NCBI GenBank assembly: GCA_017979445.1
Contig: CM030714.1
Location: 46,143,220 to 46,207,219 of the forward strand
Origin: Akebia trifoliata
Lineage: Eukaryota; Streptophyta; Magnoliopsida; Ranunculales; Lardizabalaceae
DNA length: 64,000 nucleotides
Direction of reading: 5' to 3'
Part shown: positions 11,119 through 22,574 of the stretch, in pieces
How the letters are laid out: the number at the start of each line of letters is the position of its first letter
Position numbering within the stretch: position 1 is the stretch's first letter
Notes under the pieces: model-generated
Database searches by the model: none
What the model was told of the DNA's origin: nothing
The model's input: the letters and a program-made list of their open reading frames with translations, nothing else
Translations under genes and position numbers: made by a program

Positions 11119-11685
11119 GAGTGTTGATAATATAATGAAATTTTGGTGGATGGACTTGACGCACATTGACATGGAAGCATATAACTTATTAAAAAAATAA
11201 AAAAGAGAGTTTCTCTCTCCTGCTCATGGTGAAAAAAATAAACTTTCAATCTAATCACCTTGCAACATTCAAAATTATGATCGGATGAAATGGGGTTGTA
11301 GAGGATAAAATTATATGAAGTTTAATAATAAAAATAAAAATAAAAAATAATTATTTTTCACCGTTGAATTTTATTTTTAAATGTGAGTGCTCGGTGGTCA
11401 TCTGTTTTATACACCATAGATTAAGCTCGAAAAATAATTTTTTTTAATTTTTTGAATATAAATATTTTCATAAAATCTAGATGTCTATGTTGTTGAATTT
11501 TTCAATATGATAATCAATATGGGCCCGACGGGCTTTTTAAAGATTTGAAATCTAAAAAAGTAGATAAGTGGGAAAAGAATGGGTAAGAGAGAAATTTTCT
11601 CTTTTTTTTTTTTAATAAGTTATGTGCTTTCATATCAATATGTGTCAAATCCATTCATCAAAAGTCCGCTATACTGTCAACACTC
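11119..11685. mobile_element. MITE with about 95-bp terminal inverted repeats and TA target
   Basis: GAGTGTTGATAATATAATG at 11119 pairs with the inverse of the sequence ending CAACACTC at 11685. The pairing continues about 95 bp, through an ACATAACTTATTAAAAAA block and a GAGAGTTTCTCTC block. The bases just outside are TA on both sides (11117-11118 and 11686-11687). The interior has no ORF. The superfamily is not certain; the TA target fits Tc1/mariner-like elements, but the ends are not Stowaway type. Confidence 0.7.
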
Positions 11686-12015
11686 TATATTAATAAAGAG
11701 GGGTCCATGATAAGGTGTTTCAATGGAAATTAAATTATTGCTAGCAGACATATAAGAGTCACGAACATTCCAAGAGAAGGTGTGTTTCTTTCCCTCTCGC
11801 ACCCAGTTTATTTTGTCCCTTAATCAAACTCCAAATCCTCTTTCCTTTTCGTTGGTTAACTCAAATCTCAAGATAGTGGGAACACTAACAAAAAGTCTAC
11901 TGTAAAAGCCCAACAATAATTTGCTTATTCATCTCATCCCCAAACGAGAAAGAATCTCCAACGTGAAACACACTTTGAGTCTTTATGACTGGATACCAAA
12001 TCATATGAGATGTAT

Positions 12016-12212
12016 TGTGATCCACAAATCATTATTTTAGCTAAGGATTAGATTAGTGGATTACAATAGGATAATTATCTAAACATCTGTTATTTCTCTA
12101 TTTAATTTATGATTTGTGATTTGTGATACACAAATCATTATTTTAGCTAAGGATTAGATTAGTGGACTACAATAGGATAATTATCTAAACATCTGTTATT
12201 TCTCTATTTAAT
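12016..12212. repeat. recent tandem duplication, period 106 bp
   Basis: The block TGTGATCCACAAATCATTAT...TCTCTATTTAAT at 12016-12106 is repeated at 12122-12212 with about two differences. It is probably a young event in non-coding DNA. Confidence 0.85.
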
Positions 12213-12850
12213 GTAATTTTTTAATAGATTGTAATCCTCTTAATTTGTTAATTTTATTGGAAGTCTATCATAGTATGAAAGGCACGTTGAATTTTGTTCC
12301 TTATTCAAAGAGTTAGATTCATAGCGGTGTCCCATTCCTATAATAAAGATAAGGTGTCTACGTGGCACATTTTTGTACATCGTTCTGGATCACAACTCTA
12401 ATGTAAATTAGCTTTATAACTTAAAATAGAAAAAATATTGTGACAATTATGAATTTTTTGATCAAGAAATAGAAAACTCTATTCTTCTCACCTATTAATA
12501 TATGGGATATATTAAGAAAAAGTGATCAACTTTTTGACGAATTTACAATTCTGGCCCACTATTCATTTTAATTAACAAAACGTGAATGATTATGAATTCG
12601 GAGGTTTTTAAAGTGACTATTGTCACTTTAAACATGTGAAATAGTCACTTTAAAACCGCCGAATTTGTTGTCATTCTGAAATTTTTTTTTAATGAAAGTG
12701 TGATCATACATTTTAGTAATTAAAATGAACAATGAACTGGAATCGTAAATAAATCATTTTCAGCTCATGAAATGATAATTCATAATTCATCCTCTATAGT
12801 TTTCTTTTTATCCATTTTATTTATAGCCCATAATGTAATAGGATTTAAGT

Positions 12851-12961
12851 CACTACATAAAAAAGGGGGTAAATTCGACACCAACACCCGTCAAATTTAC
12901 CCCTTTTTTCACGTGATGTTTAGAAGAGTCGCTTCGATTCACCCCCTTTTTTCAAGTAGTG
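12851..12961. mobile_element. miniature CACTA-type element (111 bp)
   Basis: Starts CACTACATAAAAAAGGGGG and ends CCCCCTTTTTTCAAGTAGTG, an inverted-repeat pair with the CACTA signature. A 3-bp duplication AGT (12848-12850 and 12962-12964) flanks it, the target size of CACTA transposons. The interior has a further internal inversion (GGGGGTAAATTC... and ...AAATTTACCCC). Non-coding. Confidence 0.75.
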
Positions 12962-12964
12962 AGT

Positions 12965-13960
12965 GTGACCATTGTAAGTCGTCAAAATGACGTCATATTC
13001 GATTTTCCTTTTTTCATTTAAAAAAAAAAAATCCAAAACAACATATAAAACTGGAGAGAGACATAAGAGGTCGATCGAGGAAGAAAAGGATGGATTATTT
13101 TCCAAAGAAAGGCAATATAATAGAACATATGTATAGTTAGAAGCCACATGGCTTTAACTTTCAAAACTTTGAATGTTCTCTTTGTTGCTCCTTCTAATTA
13201 TAATTTATTTATTTCTTTCTTTCTTTTTAGTGCCCATCTTCTTCTTTTGAAGACAATACGGCAGATTCTCTGGTTCGCATTGATGTAAGAGAAAGCTAAA
13301 AGCTTAAAGAGATCCATTTCCACTCACTTGGAGAGTCGAATAATCTTTTTTTTTTTCTCTTTATGTGTTTATATATTTTATTGTTTTATAATAATAAATA
13401 AAATCCTTTTATCAATTTACCCTCATCATGAGAAGGAAATTTCCTTAGCATGGTTGGAATGATAAGGTGTGAACGAGGGGATGTGGCATGAGTGCTTCAT
13501 TCACGCCTTCCCTCCCCATGCAGACTACATCATCATTATTTTCTTTGTTTGTGGAAAATCAAGTGGACCACCTTCTATGTAGGACAAAATCAAAACCTAG
13601 CTACATTATTATTAGTACACTTTGGCAAGGCATGCACATTGATTGTTGAAAGCATGGTCACAAAGTCGGGGTATAGGTTCAAATCGGCTAGGGGAAATAT
13701 AAAAAAATAAATTAAAAACAAAAAAAAAAAAAAAAAATTGAGAAAAAAAAAAAAAAAAAAGAGAAAAGAACATGAAAATAAAAAATAAAAGGATAAATTA
13801 AAAGTTATGAAAAAATGTATATCTTATCAAAATTTATAAAATCAAATGATTATTATTAAACCCATATTTTTTACATTTATGAATTACCAAATTCTATTAT
13901 GTATCAAATCCCATACAAAAAAAAAAAAATGTTTAAATTTTTGTCCCAATGAAAAAATCA
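12965..13960. other. intergenic, low-complexity A/T runs
   Basis: Poly-A/T runs at about 13020, 13715-13735 and 13745-13760. A block at 13640-13695 (GTATAGGTTCAAATCGGCTA) resembles one at 19140-19170 and may be a short SINE relic. No gene recognised. Confidence 0.35.
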
Positions 13961-13963
13961 CAA

Positions 13964-13964
<1 letters not shown>

Positions 13965-14007
<43 letters not shown>
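13965..14007. repeat. (AAT)n microsatellite
   Basis: About fourteen consecutive AAT units. The minus-strand frame over it reads as poly-Tyr and is not a gene. Confidence 0.95.
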
Positions 14008-14009
<2 letters not shown>

Positions 14010-16160
14010 TAAACGACAACTTTTATTACAAATGAAAAAGTCATGTTTTTTTTTTTGTTTTTTTTTTCTTGTTATAAGCATTTTAATCTCCAGGGGATGC
14101 AAGTCGCGTTTTAAATGTGACTTTTTCAAAAAATGCTGATTTTTGTTACTATGGTTGAAAGAAAGAGTAAATCGGGTTGTCAATGGATCAGGTTTGGATT
14201 GGATCGAGCTCAATTTGGGACCAATGCGCTAAGGAGAGGGTTGAATCCAAATTCTATTGGATGATAATCAATTGGATTGGACTCTTATGAGACCAATTTT
14301 TATTTTTTATTTTCTAATCAGATCTTAATGGTAGGATCCAAATTTGGTTCAATAATATTGGATGTGATCCCAGTAGGATCATATTTAATGTATAAAGAAA
14401 ATTTAATAAATTTTGATACATTTAAAGGAAATAGAAGGGGAGTACTACCATGCATGAATATCAGACATTAGAAATCTCTAAAACCTATTTTTTATAATTT
14501 ATTGAAGTAAATTTAATTTTTTTTTCTAAAAAAAATCTAAGTTTTTTTTAACCTATGGAATGGTATTGTGTAAATATCACAATATCTCAACAAAGTACCT
14601 AATTTACAAAAATTCCACAACATAATGACAAAAAAAATAAAATAATAATTATGTTCACTAGCCTCCCATTGAAGTCTTCAATTCAAGTATTTTTGTTTTA
14701 ATTTGAGAGAGTAAATTGATGATTAACATATAATGCTTTGAAGGTGCCTAACCCTTCTAAAATGTCACACAAATACACTGAGTTTGAGTCTATCCTAGAA
14801 GCCCGTTATCCATATGGGACCGGTCAGCGGATAATATGTGGCCCAAAGTGCAATTTTATGGGCCTGAGCCCGTTTGGGTAGATTAGGTTTGTCATTATGC
14901 AATTGACTACTTTCTCTTTTGTTTTTCGATGATTAACCAAAGTACATGAGATGTTAATATGGGCCAAGCTTAATATTATATCTTGTCAAGTACTACCTTT
15001 ATTAGTCATTTTTCTTCTCATATCAGCTGTTCGATCAACATTAGGTGTCCAACATGATTGGACCTTCAAACTATACCAGTCCTTAGAAAGAAATTAAAAA
15101 ATAAAATAATTTTTTATATATTTTTATATTAATAAGGTGAATTATTGGTTTAGGGCTGTCCAAGGGTCGGTCCAGAATGGACAAGGCCCATTAGATGGTT
15201 GAGCTGAGCAAAATAAAAATGCCTGCACGCCAGCTGGGCTTTTTTCACAGGTATTCCGGCCTATCGATGGGCTCGGTTGTATGATGGTCCCATCCACTAA
15301 GCTGAAGCCCATCCCTAAATATGATCCGGGTTTTGTGCAGCCCAATAACTAAATGGAACCAGACAACTAGTTCATTATCTCAAACCCAGTAGATGGGCTG
15401 AAATCTGGCCCACTGTCAGCCATTATAGGTCCAAGGAAATTGGACGATTCAAATTTAATGGAAATCCATCTTCGGATAATTTAGAAATACGCCTCAAAAT
15501 TTTGGCGAATATTTAAGTAAGCTGTTCTTGCACTTTCGAACTAATGACATAATCCTTGACCATAGTCTTTTATTAGAGACCAACAGGTTATGCCCAAAAT
15601 ATGATCTTGGTCTCAAATGAGACATGAACAAGTTATGCTAGTTCAAAATACTCGAGTTCAACCTCTTGTCAAAAAACTCTTGATTCCTCACCCTATTGCA
15701 AAACTCTTCATCAATATGGATTTTGGTTATAAGATTGTCACTCGTTATTCAAACTATTTTATTAATTACACGATTTTCTTTATTGTTACATTTTCTCAAT
15801 CAATTATAAGAAAATAAGTAAAATTTTTTACCTTAGATGACTTTACTAAAACAAGTGTTTAAGGACGCGTGGGTGTGGGGGGCTTAGCGACCAGAGAGTG
15901 GAATGGGTGCGATAGCATGATCACATGAGTACTAAGCTCAAACAATCTTAGGGTATGGAGCTCCTTTCACTTACCCATGAATGCTTCTACATTGTTAAGA
16001 ATGATTATTTGAGAGAGATTCTATCACCACCCCACCTTTTGCTAAGAATAACTCATTCATCTGTAAATCACTCAAGAATTAGCACACATATTGGAGTGCT
16101 CTTAGTAAAAGTTGGCGTGTAAAATAGAAGCTCTCTTATTTCTCGAGCAAGAGAAGCTTC
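14010..16160. other. intergenic, nothing recognised
   Basis: A long stretch with no exon, no RNA gene and no repeat pair that I can align by eye. A GC-richer patch near 15150-15420 (GGCCCATTAGATGG and similar) may be an old repeat. All open frames here lack a family signature. Confidence 0.35.
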
Positions 16161-16166
16161 AACCAT

Positions 16167-16281
16167 CACTATGTGAAAAAAGGGATAAATTCAACTCCAA
16201 GGTCTGTTGAATTTGGCTATATCCAAGCAAATTCGACAAACCTTGGCGTCAAATTTACTCTTCTTTTTTTTCCATACAGTG
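16167..16281. mobile_element. CACTA-like miniature element, relative of 12851-12961
   Basis: Starts CACTATGTGAAAAAAGGGAT and ends CTTTTTTTTCCATACAGTG. Size and layout match the 111-bp element at 12851, including an internal AAATTCAAC...GTCAAATTTAC inversion. The flanking triplets (CAT and AAC) do not match, so the target duplication has decayed or my boundary is off. Confidence 0.5.
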
Positions 16282-16675
16282 AACGCACAATCATGCGCCC
16301 AAAAAACTCATTTTCTAGGGAAAACCAGTTCCTTACCTATTTTCCATGCGCAATCGTGCATGCCCAAAGTGTAAAGCAGATTCCCTTTGGAATGAAAGTC
16401 AAAAATATCGATAGGGAACAACTCAAATTTATTTAAATAAAGTGGGCATATCAAATATGATTCCATTACATGGGTTGGTAAATTATTGTTTTTAAAAACA
16501 GATTTATTTATCGTTAGCCCATGCACGCAAATCATGCCTTGACAATAACCCATCATCATTTATATTTCATGATATTAGTGAATATAGAAAGACCAGATTC
16601 ATTCTTCCATAATCAATTATGAAACGTGCAAAGTGAATCAATTTAGGATTCTTTTTTTTGTTTTTTTTTTTGTTT

Positions 16676-16830
16676 TTGTAACCGAGTGTCCGGGCCAGCT
16701 TGCGCGCACTACAATTAAACTCGGGGCCCATGTTGAACCTGCAACCCCATTGTGCCATTTTATCCAAAGACTGCACTCAGTTTCAAACTCACGACCGAAC
16801 GGAGCATACTCTTGGTGCTACAGCTCAATT
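16676..16830 (+). mobile_element. Au-SINE-like fragment
   Basis: Contains GAGTGTCCGGGCCAGCTTGC followed by GCGCACTACAATTAAACTCG. This resembles the strongly conserved part of the widespread plant Au SINE as I remember it. A second, shorter relative sits at 47895-47985. The 3' region is diverged and no target duplication was found. Confidence 0.55.
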
Positions 16831-17011
16831 CCCTTTGGGTTCATGGAATACAAAGTGACTCCATTTTCACCTTTTGTTGTTAGAGGAGTTACCTTCTTAT
16901 TAAACTACCAAACAAATATATTATCTTTGTCTACCCTATCAACTGGGTTCCCTCTAGATTTGTGAACTACAAACCTGAATTTGAACCGAGCAAACCCATG
17001 AACCAGGTAAA

Positions 17012-17581
17012 CAAGGGCGGAGCTAGTGAAGAGTTGGGGGGGGGCACGAACTTTGAGACAGTCTTGTATTTTCAATTAAATACATGTCTCATTTTTCCCC
17101 CAGCCCCCTTATTGTTTTCGAAGAGGACAGTGTCTCTTGATTGGGCCTTCTTTCATGGACTAATTGAAAAAGACCTAAATAACTTTTTCTTCAACGTCCA
17201 ACCAAAAATCTTTTAATTTCAAAATTATTCTTATTCAAGTTTTTTAACTGTACAATTAATTATAATTTGAGACAGTCTTGGCGGGGCGGCATGAACTTTG
17301 AGACAGTCTTGTATTTTCAATTAAATACATGTCTCATTTGCCCCCACTCCCTCACTTCCCTCCAATTTTTCCCCCAGCCCCCTTACTGTTTTCGAAGAGG
17401 ACACTGTCTCTTGATTGGGCCTTCTTTCATGGACTAATTGAAAAAGACCTAAATAACTTTTTCTTCAACGTCCAACAAAAATCTTTAAATTTCTTTCCAA
17501 AATTATTCTTATTCAAACTTTTCAACTATACCATTAATTATAATTTGTCCCCACTACAATAAAATCTTGGCTCCACCCCTG
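17012..17581. mobile_element. hAT-type non-autonomous element with internal duplication
   Basis: Ends CAAGGGCGGAGCTAG (17012) and CTTGGCTCCACCCCTG (to 17581) are inverted repeats of the common plant CAGGGGCGGAGCCA type. The flanking 8-mers CAGGTAAA (17004-17011) and AAGGTAAA (17582-17589) match at seven of eight positions, the 8-bp target size of hAT elements. Inside, a block of about 220 bp starting CGAACTTTGAGACAGTCTTG is present twice (17046-17267 and 17289-17545). No transposase frame. Confidence 0.7.
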
Positions 17582-17589
17582 AAGGTAAA

Positions 17590-19220
17590 AATATCAAACC
17601 TTAGGTTTAAAACTTTACTAGAAGTCCAAATTAAGAAGAAAACTCTTTGTGTTGGGTTCGATCAAATCAAATAAAGATATATTAAATTTAAAAATAATTT
17701 AAATTAATTATAAATTAATATTTTAAAATAAATAAAATACTTATCTTTTGTTCTCCACAAAAAATATATTATAGGGTGGAATATATAACTCGGTCAAACT
17801 TGGTACATTTTAGATCTGACTTGCCGAGTTCAATCAAGTTTTGGTGATCTACACCTCGATATCCAATTGAGTCGGCTGGACGAATTCTAAAACTGTGACA
17901 GAGACTACTACACCCAAATGATAGAAGCAATAGTTGAAAGAAGGCAAAATAAGATAAAAAGGTGAAACAAAGAGAACACTAAAGCTTGGACAGACGTGTG
18001 AGGCTTCTCCACATAAAAGATAAAGGCAGAAGAAAGCAGACTTGTTAACATCTATCAATGACTTAAGAAATTAAGAATACGTTCTAAACTTTTCCATGAA
18101 CCCGATGGAGACAAGGAGCGTATGTATGATGTACTTGTAAACATATTAATACCAATGAGATCATGCCACGTGTTTATGAAAAATGTGAGAATTCAGACTA
18201 CCATTTATTAATCTTTCTTTTTCTATTTTTATTTTCAAAATAATTATTATTATCATCTTTCCTAAGGTCAAAAGTTTAATGAATGGATAATGTACATAAA
18301 GGTGTTATGGAAACTTTGTAAAATAAAAAGAATTAATATATTTATCTTTTTAGGCATCTGTTTTATGTCATAATGAAAATGATCTCTGCTATTTCCATTA
18401 CTTTCGCTCGTGTTTATTTTATTTTATTTTATTATATATATAAACTTATAATATAGTAAATATCATATATTCTAGCATTTAATTATAGTTCATTTCTTTT
18501 TCTAACCAGGCGAGATTAGTAAGCAGTGATTAGTAGGTGAAGGCAGATTATTTGCCAAAGTCATGGTATCAACAATACTGGACATTAACCACTTTATTTT
18601 ACTTTTTGGAGTCAAATAGATTTTGTTAAATAGCAAAGAGACCCTCATAAGAGAACAATAAATATATTTTAATTCATAAAGGTTTTTGAATAAAAAATAA
18701 TAGTATTTTAGATCAAATTTAAAAAATAAAAATAAAAAAAATTAAATAATGTTATTGAACTGTGATAAGGTCAGGGATTGTCAAAATGATCGCAGAGAAA
18801 CATGGGTTCTTCCTTAGTCACCAGATCCTTTTGTTAGGGATGTCACTCCTAAACCTTGTTTGTGTGCACTTTGAGAATTGTTCCTTATCCAACTCCTGCT
18901 CTCAGAATGTGGGAATCCGCTTCCAAAATGTTGGAAAATCACTCTTCACGAAGAATCCCATTCTGTCCAGTCCACAATAATAAATATTTATCATATATGT
19001 TCTCAAAAATAAATATTGCAATGTAATATTAATGAACATTTAATAATATAAAAAAAAAAAAATACAGATGCAATAACTTAAGGGAAATTTTCCAAAAAAT
19101 TATAAGTATTTTCATTCATTGCCAAATTGCGTTATAGGCACAGTCACCAAGTTGGAGTATAGGTTTAAAACAGCAATGGAAAACTTCGGATAAAGAATCG
19201 AGAAACGAATGAAATATATA
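17590..19220. other. intergenic, nothing recognised
   Basis: AT-rich DNA with no recognisable gene. The frame at 18762-18980 has no family signature. An A-rich patch lies near 19048. Confidence 0.35.
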
Positions 19221-19223
19221 TAT

Positions 19224-19605
19224 AGGATTAGGATCCGTATACACATAAGGCTACTCATAAAGCTACAACATGTTTTGTCTTATATGGGCAAAAATGTTTG
19301 GAATGGGCAGATTTTTTGTGGGGATGATCTTTATGGTGAGGAGATCATCCTTGCCAAAAATCAGTCTATTATGAAGCTTCTAGTCCCATGTTTACAAGTT
19401 GAAAAATTTTAGATCGTCTAATTTTTGTAAAAGCACTTTTGATGGGGTTAGAAGTTGTGGAATGGGATGATTTTTTGCAAGGATGATCCTCTCACCATAG
19501 AGATCATCCTCTCGAAAAATCAGCCTATTCCAAATCTTTTTAATCATATAAGACAAAAACGTTGTAACTTTATGAGTAGCTTTATGTGTCTACGGAATCC
19601 GACCC
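19224..19605 (+). mobile_element. hairpin element E2 of the (TA)n family
   Basis: The left arm GGATTAGGATCCGTATACAC is partly mirrored by the right arm ending near GGAATCCGACCCGTATA. Two internal hairpins carry the family core GGGATGATCTTTATGG and GGATGATCCTCTCACC. TA repeats lie at both ends (19214-19223 and 19606-19612). Confidence 0.75.
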
Positions 19606-19613
19606 GTATATAT

Positions 19614-19892
19614 ATTTCGTTAGGATGATCTCTATGGTGAGAGGATCATCCTTGCAAAAAATCATCTCATTCCACAACTTCTAACCCCATCAAAAGTGAT
19701 TTACAAAAATTGGACCGTCTAAAATTTTTCAACTTGTAAACATGGGGTTAGAAGTTTCATAATAGGCTGATTTTTGGCAAGGATGATCTCCTCACCATAA
19801 AGATCATCCTCACAAAAAATCAGCCCATTCCAAACATTTTTACCCCTATAAGACAAAACATGTTGTAGCTTTATATGTATACAGATCCTAAT

Positions 19893-19896
<4 letters not shown>
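19614..19896 (-). mobile_element. hairpin element E3, inverted and truncated copy of E2
   Basis: Read on the minus strand it begins GGATTAGGATCTGTATACAT and follows E2 closely, but stops in the second hairpin (at 19618). The right half is therefore missing. Together E2 and E3 form a large inverted repeat around a short TA spacer. Confidence 0.75.

Positions 19897-19965
<69 letters not shown>
19897..19965. repeat. (TA)n microsatellite
   Basis: About 34 uninterrupted TA units between elements E3 and E4; it appears to serve as the shared landing tract of both. Confidence 0.95.
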
Positions 19966-19969
<4 letters not shown>

Positions 19970-20368
19970 CAAGTTCAAGGGCCATATGAGAAAACATATG
20001 TAAAAACTTTCGTTTTTAATAAAATTTTAAAATATAAGTTAGAAATTTTGGATTGAGCCGATTTTTTGTGAGGATGATCTCTATGATGAGAAGATCATCC
20101 AAAAAAAAAAAAAAATCAGCCCAATCTAAAACTTCTAACCCCATTAAAAATGATTTAGAATGTGAACTGTCGATTTTTTACCAATTTTTATCACTAATTT
20201 GTAAATCACTTTTGATGGATTTAGAAGTTTCTGATTGAGCTGATTTTTTGTGATGATGATCTTATCATTATAGTGACCATCCTTGCAAAAAATCAGCTCA
20301 ATCCAAAACCTCTAACTCTTATTTTGAAAAACGAAAGTTTTTTCATATGTTTTCTCATATGGCCCTCC

Positions 20369-20369
<1 letters not shown>
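19966..20369 (+). mobile_element. hairpin element E4 of the (TA)n family
   Basis: Starts GGGTCAAGTTCAAGGGCC and ends ATATGGCCCTCCC. The subterminal arms (CATATGAGAAAACATATG and its inverse) pair over about 45 bp. The core holds two GGATGATCT-type hairpins, the first broken by an A run at 20100-20114. Nearly identical, in the same orientation, to E9 at 22575-22987. Confidence 0.8.
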
Positions 20370-20407
<38 letters not shown>

Positions 20408-20409
<2 letters not shown>

Positions 20410-20761
20410 GTCCAGTTCAGCAACAAACATTTTGGCAAAGCATTTTTCAAAACATGAGTTAGAGGTTTTGAAATGGGCTGATTTTTGGTGAGGATGATCT
20501 CTACGGTGAAGAGATCATCCTCATAAAAAATCAGCCAATTCCAAAACTTTTAGCCGCAGTTTACAAGTTGAAAAATCGTGGACCGTCCATTTTTTATAAC
20601 TCATTTTTGATGGGGTTAGAAGTTTTGGAATGGACTGATTTTTGGTGATGATGATCTCCTCACTGTAGAGATCATCCTCATCAAAAATCAGTTCATTCCA
20701 AAACCTCTAACCCATGTTTTGAAAAATGTTTTGCCAAAATGTTTGTTGCTGAATGGGACCC
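20408..20761 (+). mobile_element. hairpin element E5 of the (TA)n family
   Basis: Ends GGGTCCAGTTCAGCAACAAA and its inverse (to 20761) enclose two near-perfect hairpins with CTACGGTGAAGAGATCATCC cores. The spacer contains ACAAGTTGAAAAATCGTGGA. Flanked by (TA)n at 20371-20407 and a short ATATAT at 20762-20768. Confidence 0.85.
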
Positions 20762-20769
20762 TATATATA

Positions 20770-21110
20770 GGGAAATGTTCAACAACAAACATTTTTCAAA
20801 ACATGGGTTAGAGGTTTTGGAATGGGCTGATTCTTGGTAAGGATGATCTCTACGGTGAGGAGATCATCCTCACCAAAAATCAGCCCATTCCAAAACTTCT
20901 AACCCCAGTTTACAAGTTGAAAACTTGTGGACCGTCCATTTTTTATAAACCATTTTTGATGGGGTTAGAAGTTTTGGAATGGGCTGATTTTTGGTGATGA
21001 TGATATCCTCACTGTAGAGATCATCCTCACCAAAAATCAGCCCATTCCAAAACCTCTAACCCATGTTTTGAAAAATGTTTTGCCAAAATGTTTGTTGCTG
21101 AACATTTCCC
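20770..21110 (+). mobile_element. hairpin element E6 of the (TA)n family
   Basis: Same interior as E5, but the outermost bases are GGGAAATGTTCAACAACAAA and its inverse ending GAACATTTCCC. The whole 341 bp folds back on itself and also contains two smaller hairpins. TA repeats flank both sides. Confidence 0.85.
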
Positions 21111-21128
21111 ATATATATATATATATAT

Positions 21129-21527
21129 GGGAGGCGTTCGGATGCCTCCGTTTTATCATTTGTTTTAACAAAAGAAACCCGAGCGTTAGATATTTTTGAA
21201 TCGGACGGACGAGATTGCATTTGCGTTTAAGTTATAATTTATGAGTTTTTTACAGCGCCATCCCTATATTTTAAGTATTTAGTGCCACCTCCCTGGCACA
21301 ATTAAAAAACAGCGCGCTGTTTTTTGCGTTTAAGTTATAGATTTATAAGATTTTTACAACTCCATCCCTTTATTTTATAATATTTAGTGCCACCTCCCTG
21401 GCACATTAAATAAGAGAAGAACAGAGAGTTCTCCTTCACCTGTCTGTTTGTTGTGTTCTCGATTCTCCTAAGCTCTACTTTCCCTCTACCCATGATATGA
21501 TGTTATTTCCTCTTTCAAACACACAGA

Positions 21528-21562
<35 letters not shown>

Positions 21563-21741
21563 TGCTAAAACAGTGGGTATCTGAAGACGATGCGAGAGAA
21601 ATAAATAGGGGAAAAAATTAGCCTCAAACGTGGCTTGAATCAATTCATCAAACGAACGGTTGAAACAGATGATACCTATAGCGTGCTTCGTCGATGGAGT
21701 TGCAGCGAGAGCGACAGCAGTCGTTCGTGCTCGAGGGTTTC

Positions 21742-21776
<35 letters not shown>

Positions 21777-21812
21777 GTGAGGTTCGAGGGTTTCAGCGGA
21801 ACGAGAGAGAGA

Positions 21813-21851
<39 letters not shown>

Positions 21852-22134
21852 GGTTTCAGCGGAGCGAGCGAGCGAGCGAGAGAGAGAGAGGCGTTCGAGG
21901 GTTTAGAGAGAGCAGACGAGAGAGAACAGAGAGAACAGACGAGAGAGACTGTCGTTGTAATTCACTCGGGGAGGTGGCACTAATAATCAGAAACAATAGG
22001 GATGGCGCTGTAAAAAACCATATATTATAACTTAAACGCACCATGCAATCTCGTCCGTCCGATTCAAAAATATCTAACGCTCGGGTTTCTTTTGTTAAAA
22101 CAACTGATAAAACGGAGGCATCCGAACGCCTCCC
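21129..22134. mobile_element. 1.0-kb inverted-repeat element E7, different family, also between TA tracts
   Basis: GGGAGGCGTTCGGATGCCTC at 21129 is mirrored at 22134. The inverted repeat extends over 100 bp (through ATATTTTTGAATCGGACGG) and, less perfectly, to a block mentioning GCGCCATCCC and TGGCACTAA. The left arm carries a second copy of that inner block (21287-21405). The middle is CT/GA-rich, giving a long spurious RERERE frame. No coding sequence. (TA)n at 21111-21128 and 22135-22147. Confidence 0.75.
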
Positions 22135-22147
22135 TATATATATATAT

Positions 22148-22560
22148 GGGTCTGGTTCAAGGGCTATGTGAGAAAACATGTGAGAAAACTTTCGTTTTTC
22201 AAAATAAGGGTTAGAGGTTTTGGATTGAGCTGATTTTTTGCAAGGATGGTCACTATGATGAGAAGATCATCCTCACAAAAAATCAGCTCAATCAGAAACT
22301 TCTAAATCCATCAAAAGTGATTTACAAATTAGTGATAAAAATTGATAAAAAATCGACGGTTCACATTCTAAATCACTTTTAATGGGGTTAGAAGTTTCAG
22401 ATTGGGCTGATTTTTTTTTTTTTTTGATGATCTTCCCATCATAGAGATCATCCTCACAAAAAATCAGCTCAATCCAAAATTTCTAACCCATATTTTAAAA
22501 TTTTATTTACCGTCGAAAGTTTTCTCACATATTTTCTCACATGGCCCTTGAACCTGACCC
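22148..22560 (-). mobile_element. hairpin element E8 of the (TA)n family
   Basis: Starts GGGTCTGGTTCAAGGGC and ends TTGAACCTGACCC. Its interior matches E4 and E9 in inverted orientation. Flanked by short TA tracts shared with E7 and E9. Confidence 0.8.
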
Positions 22561-22574
22561 TCTATATATATATA

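Noticed and set aside
21635..22030. 131-residue frame rich in RERERE repeats
   Set aside because: It is the translation of a (GA)n tract inside element E7; the antisense frames are equally open and low in complexity.
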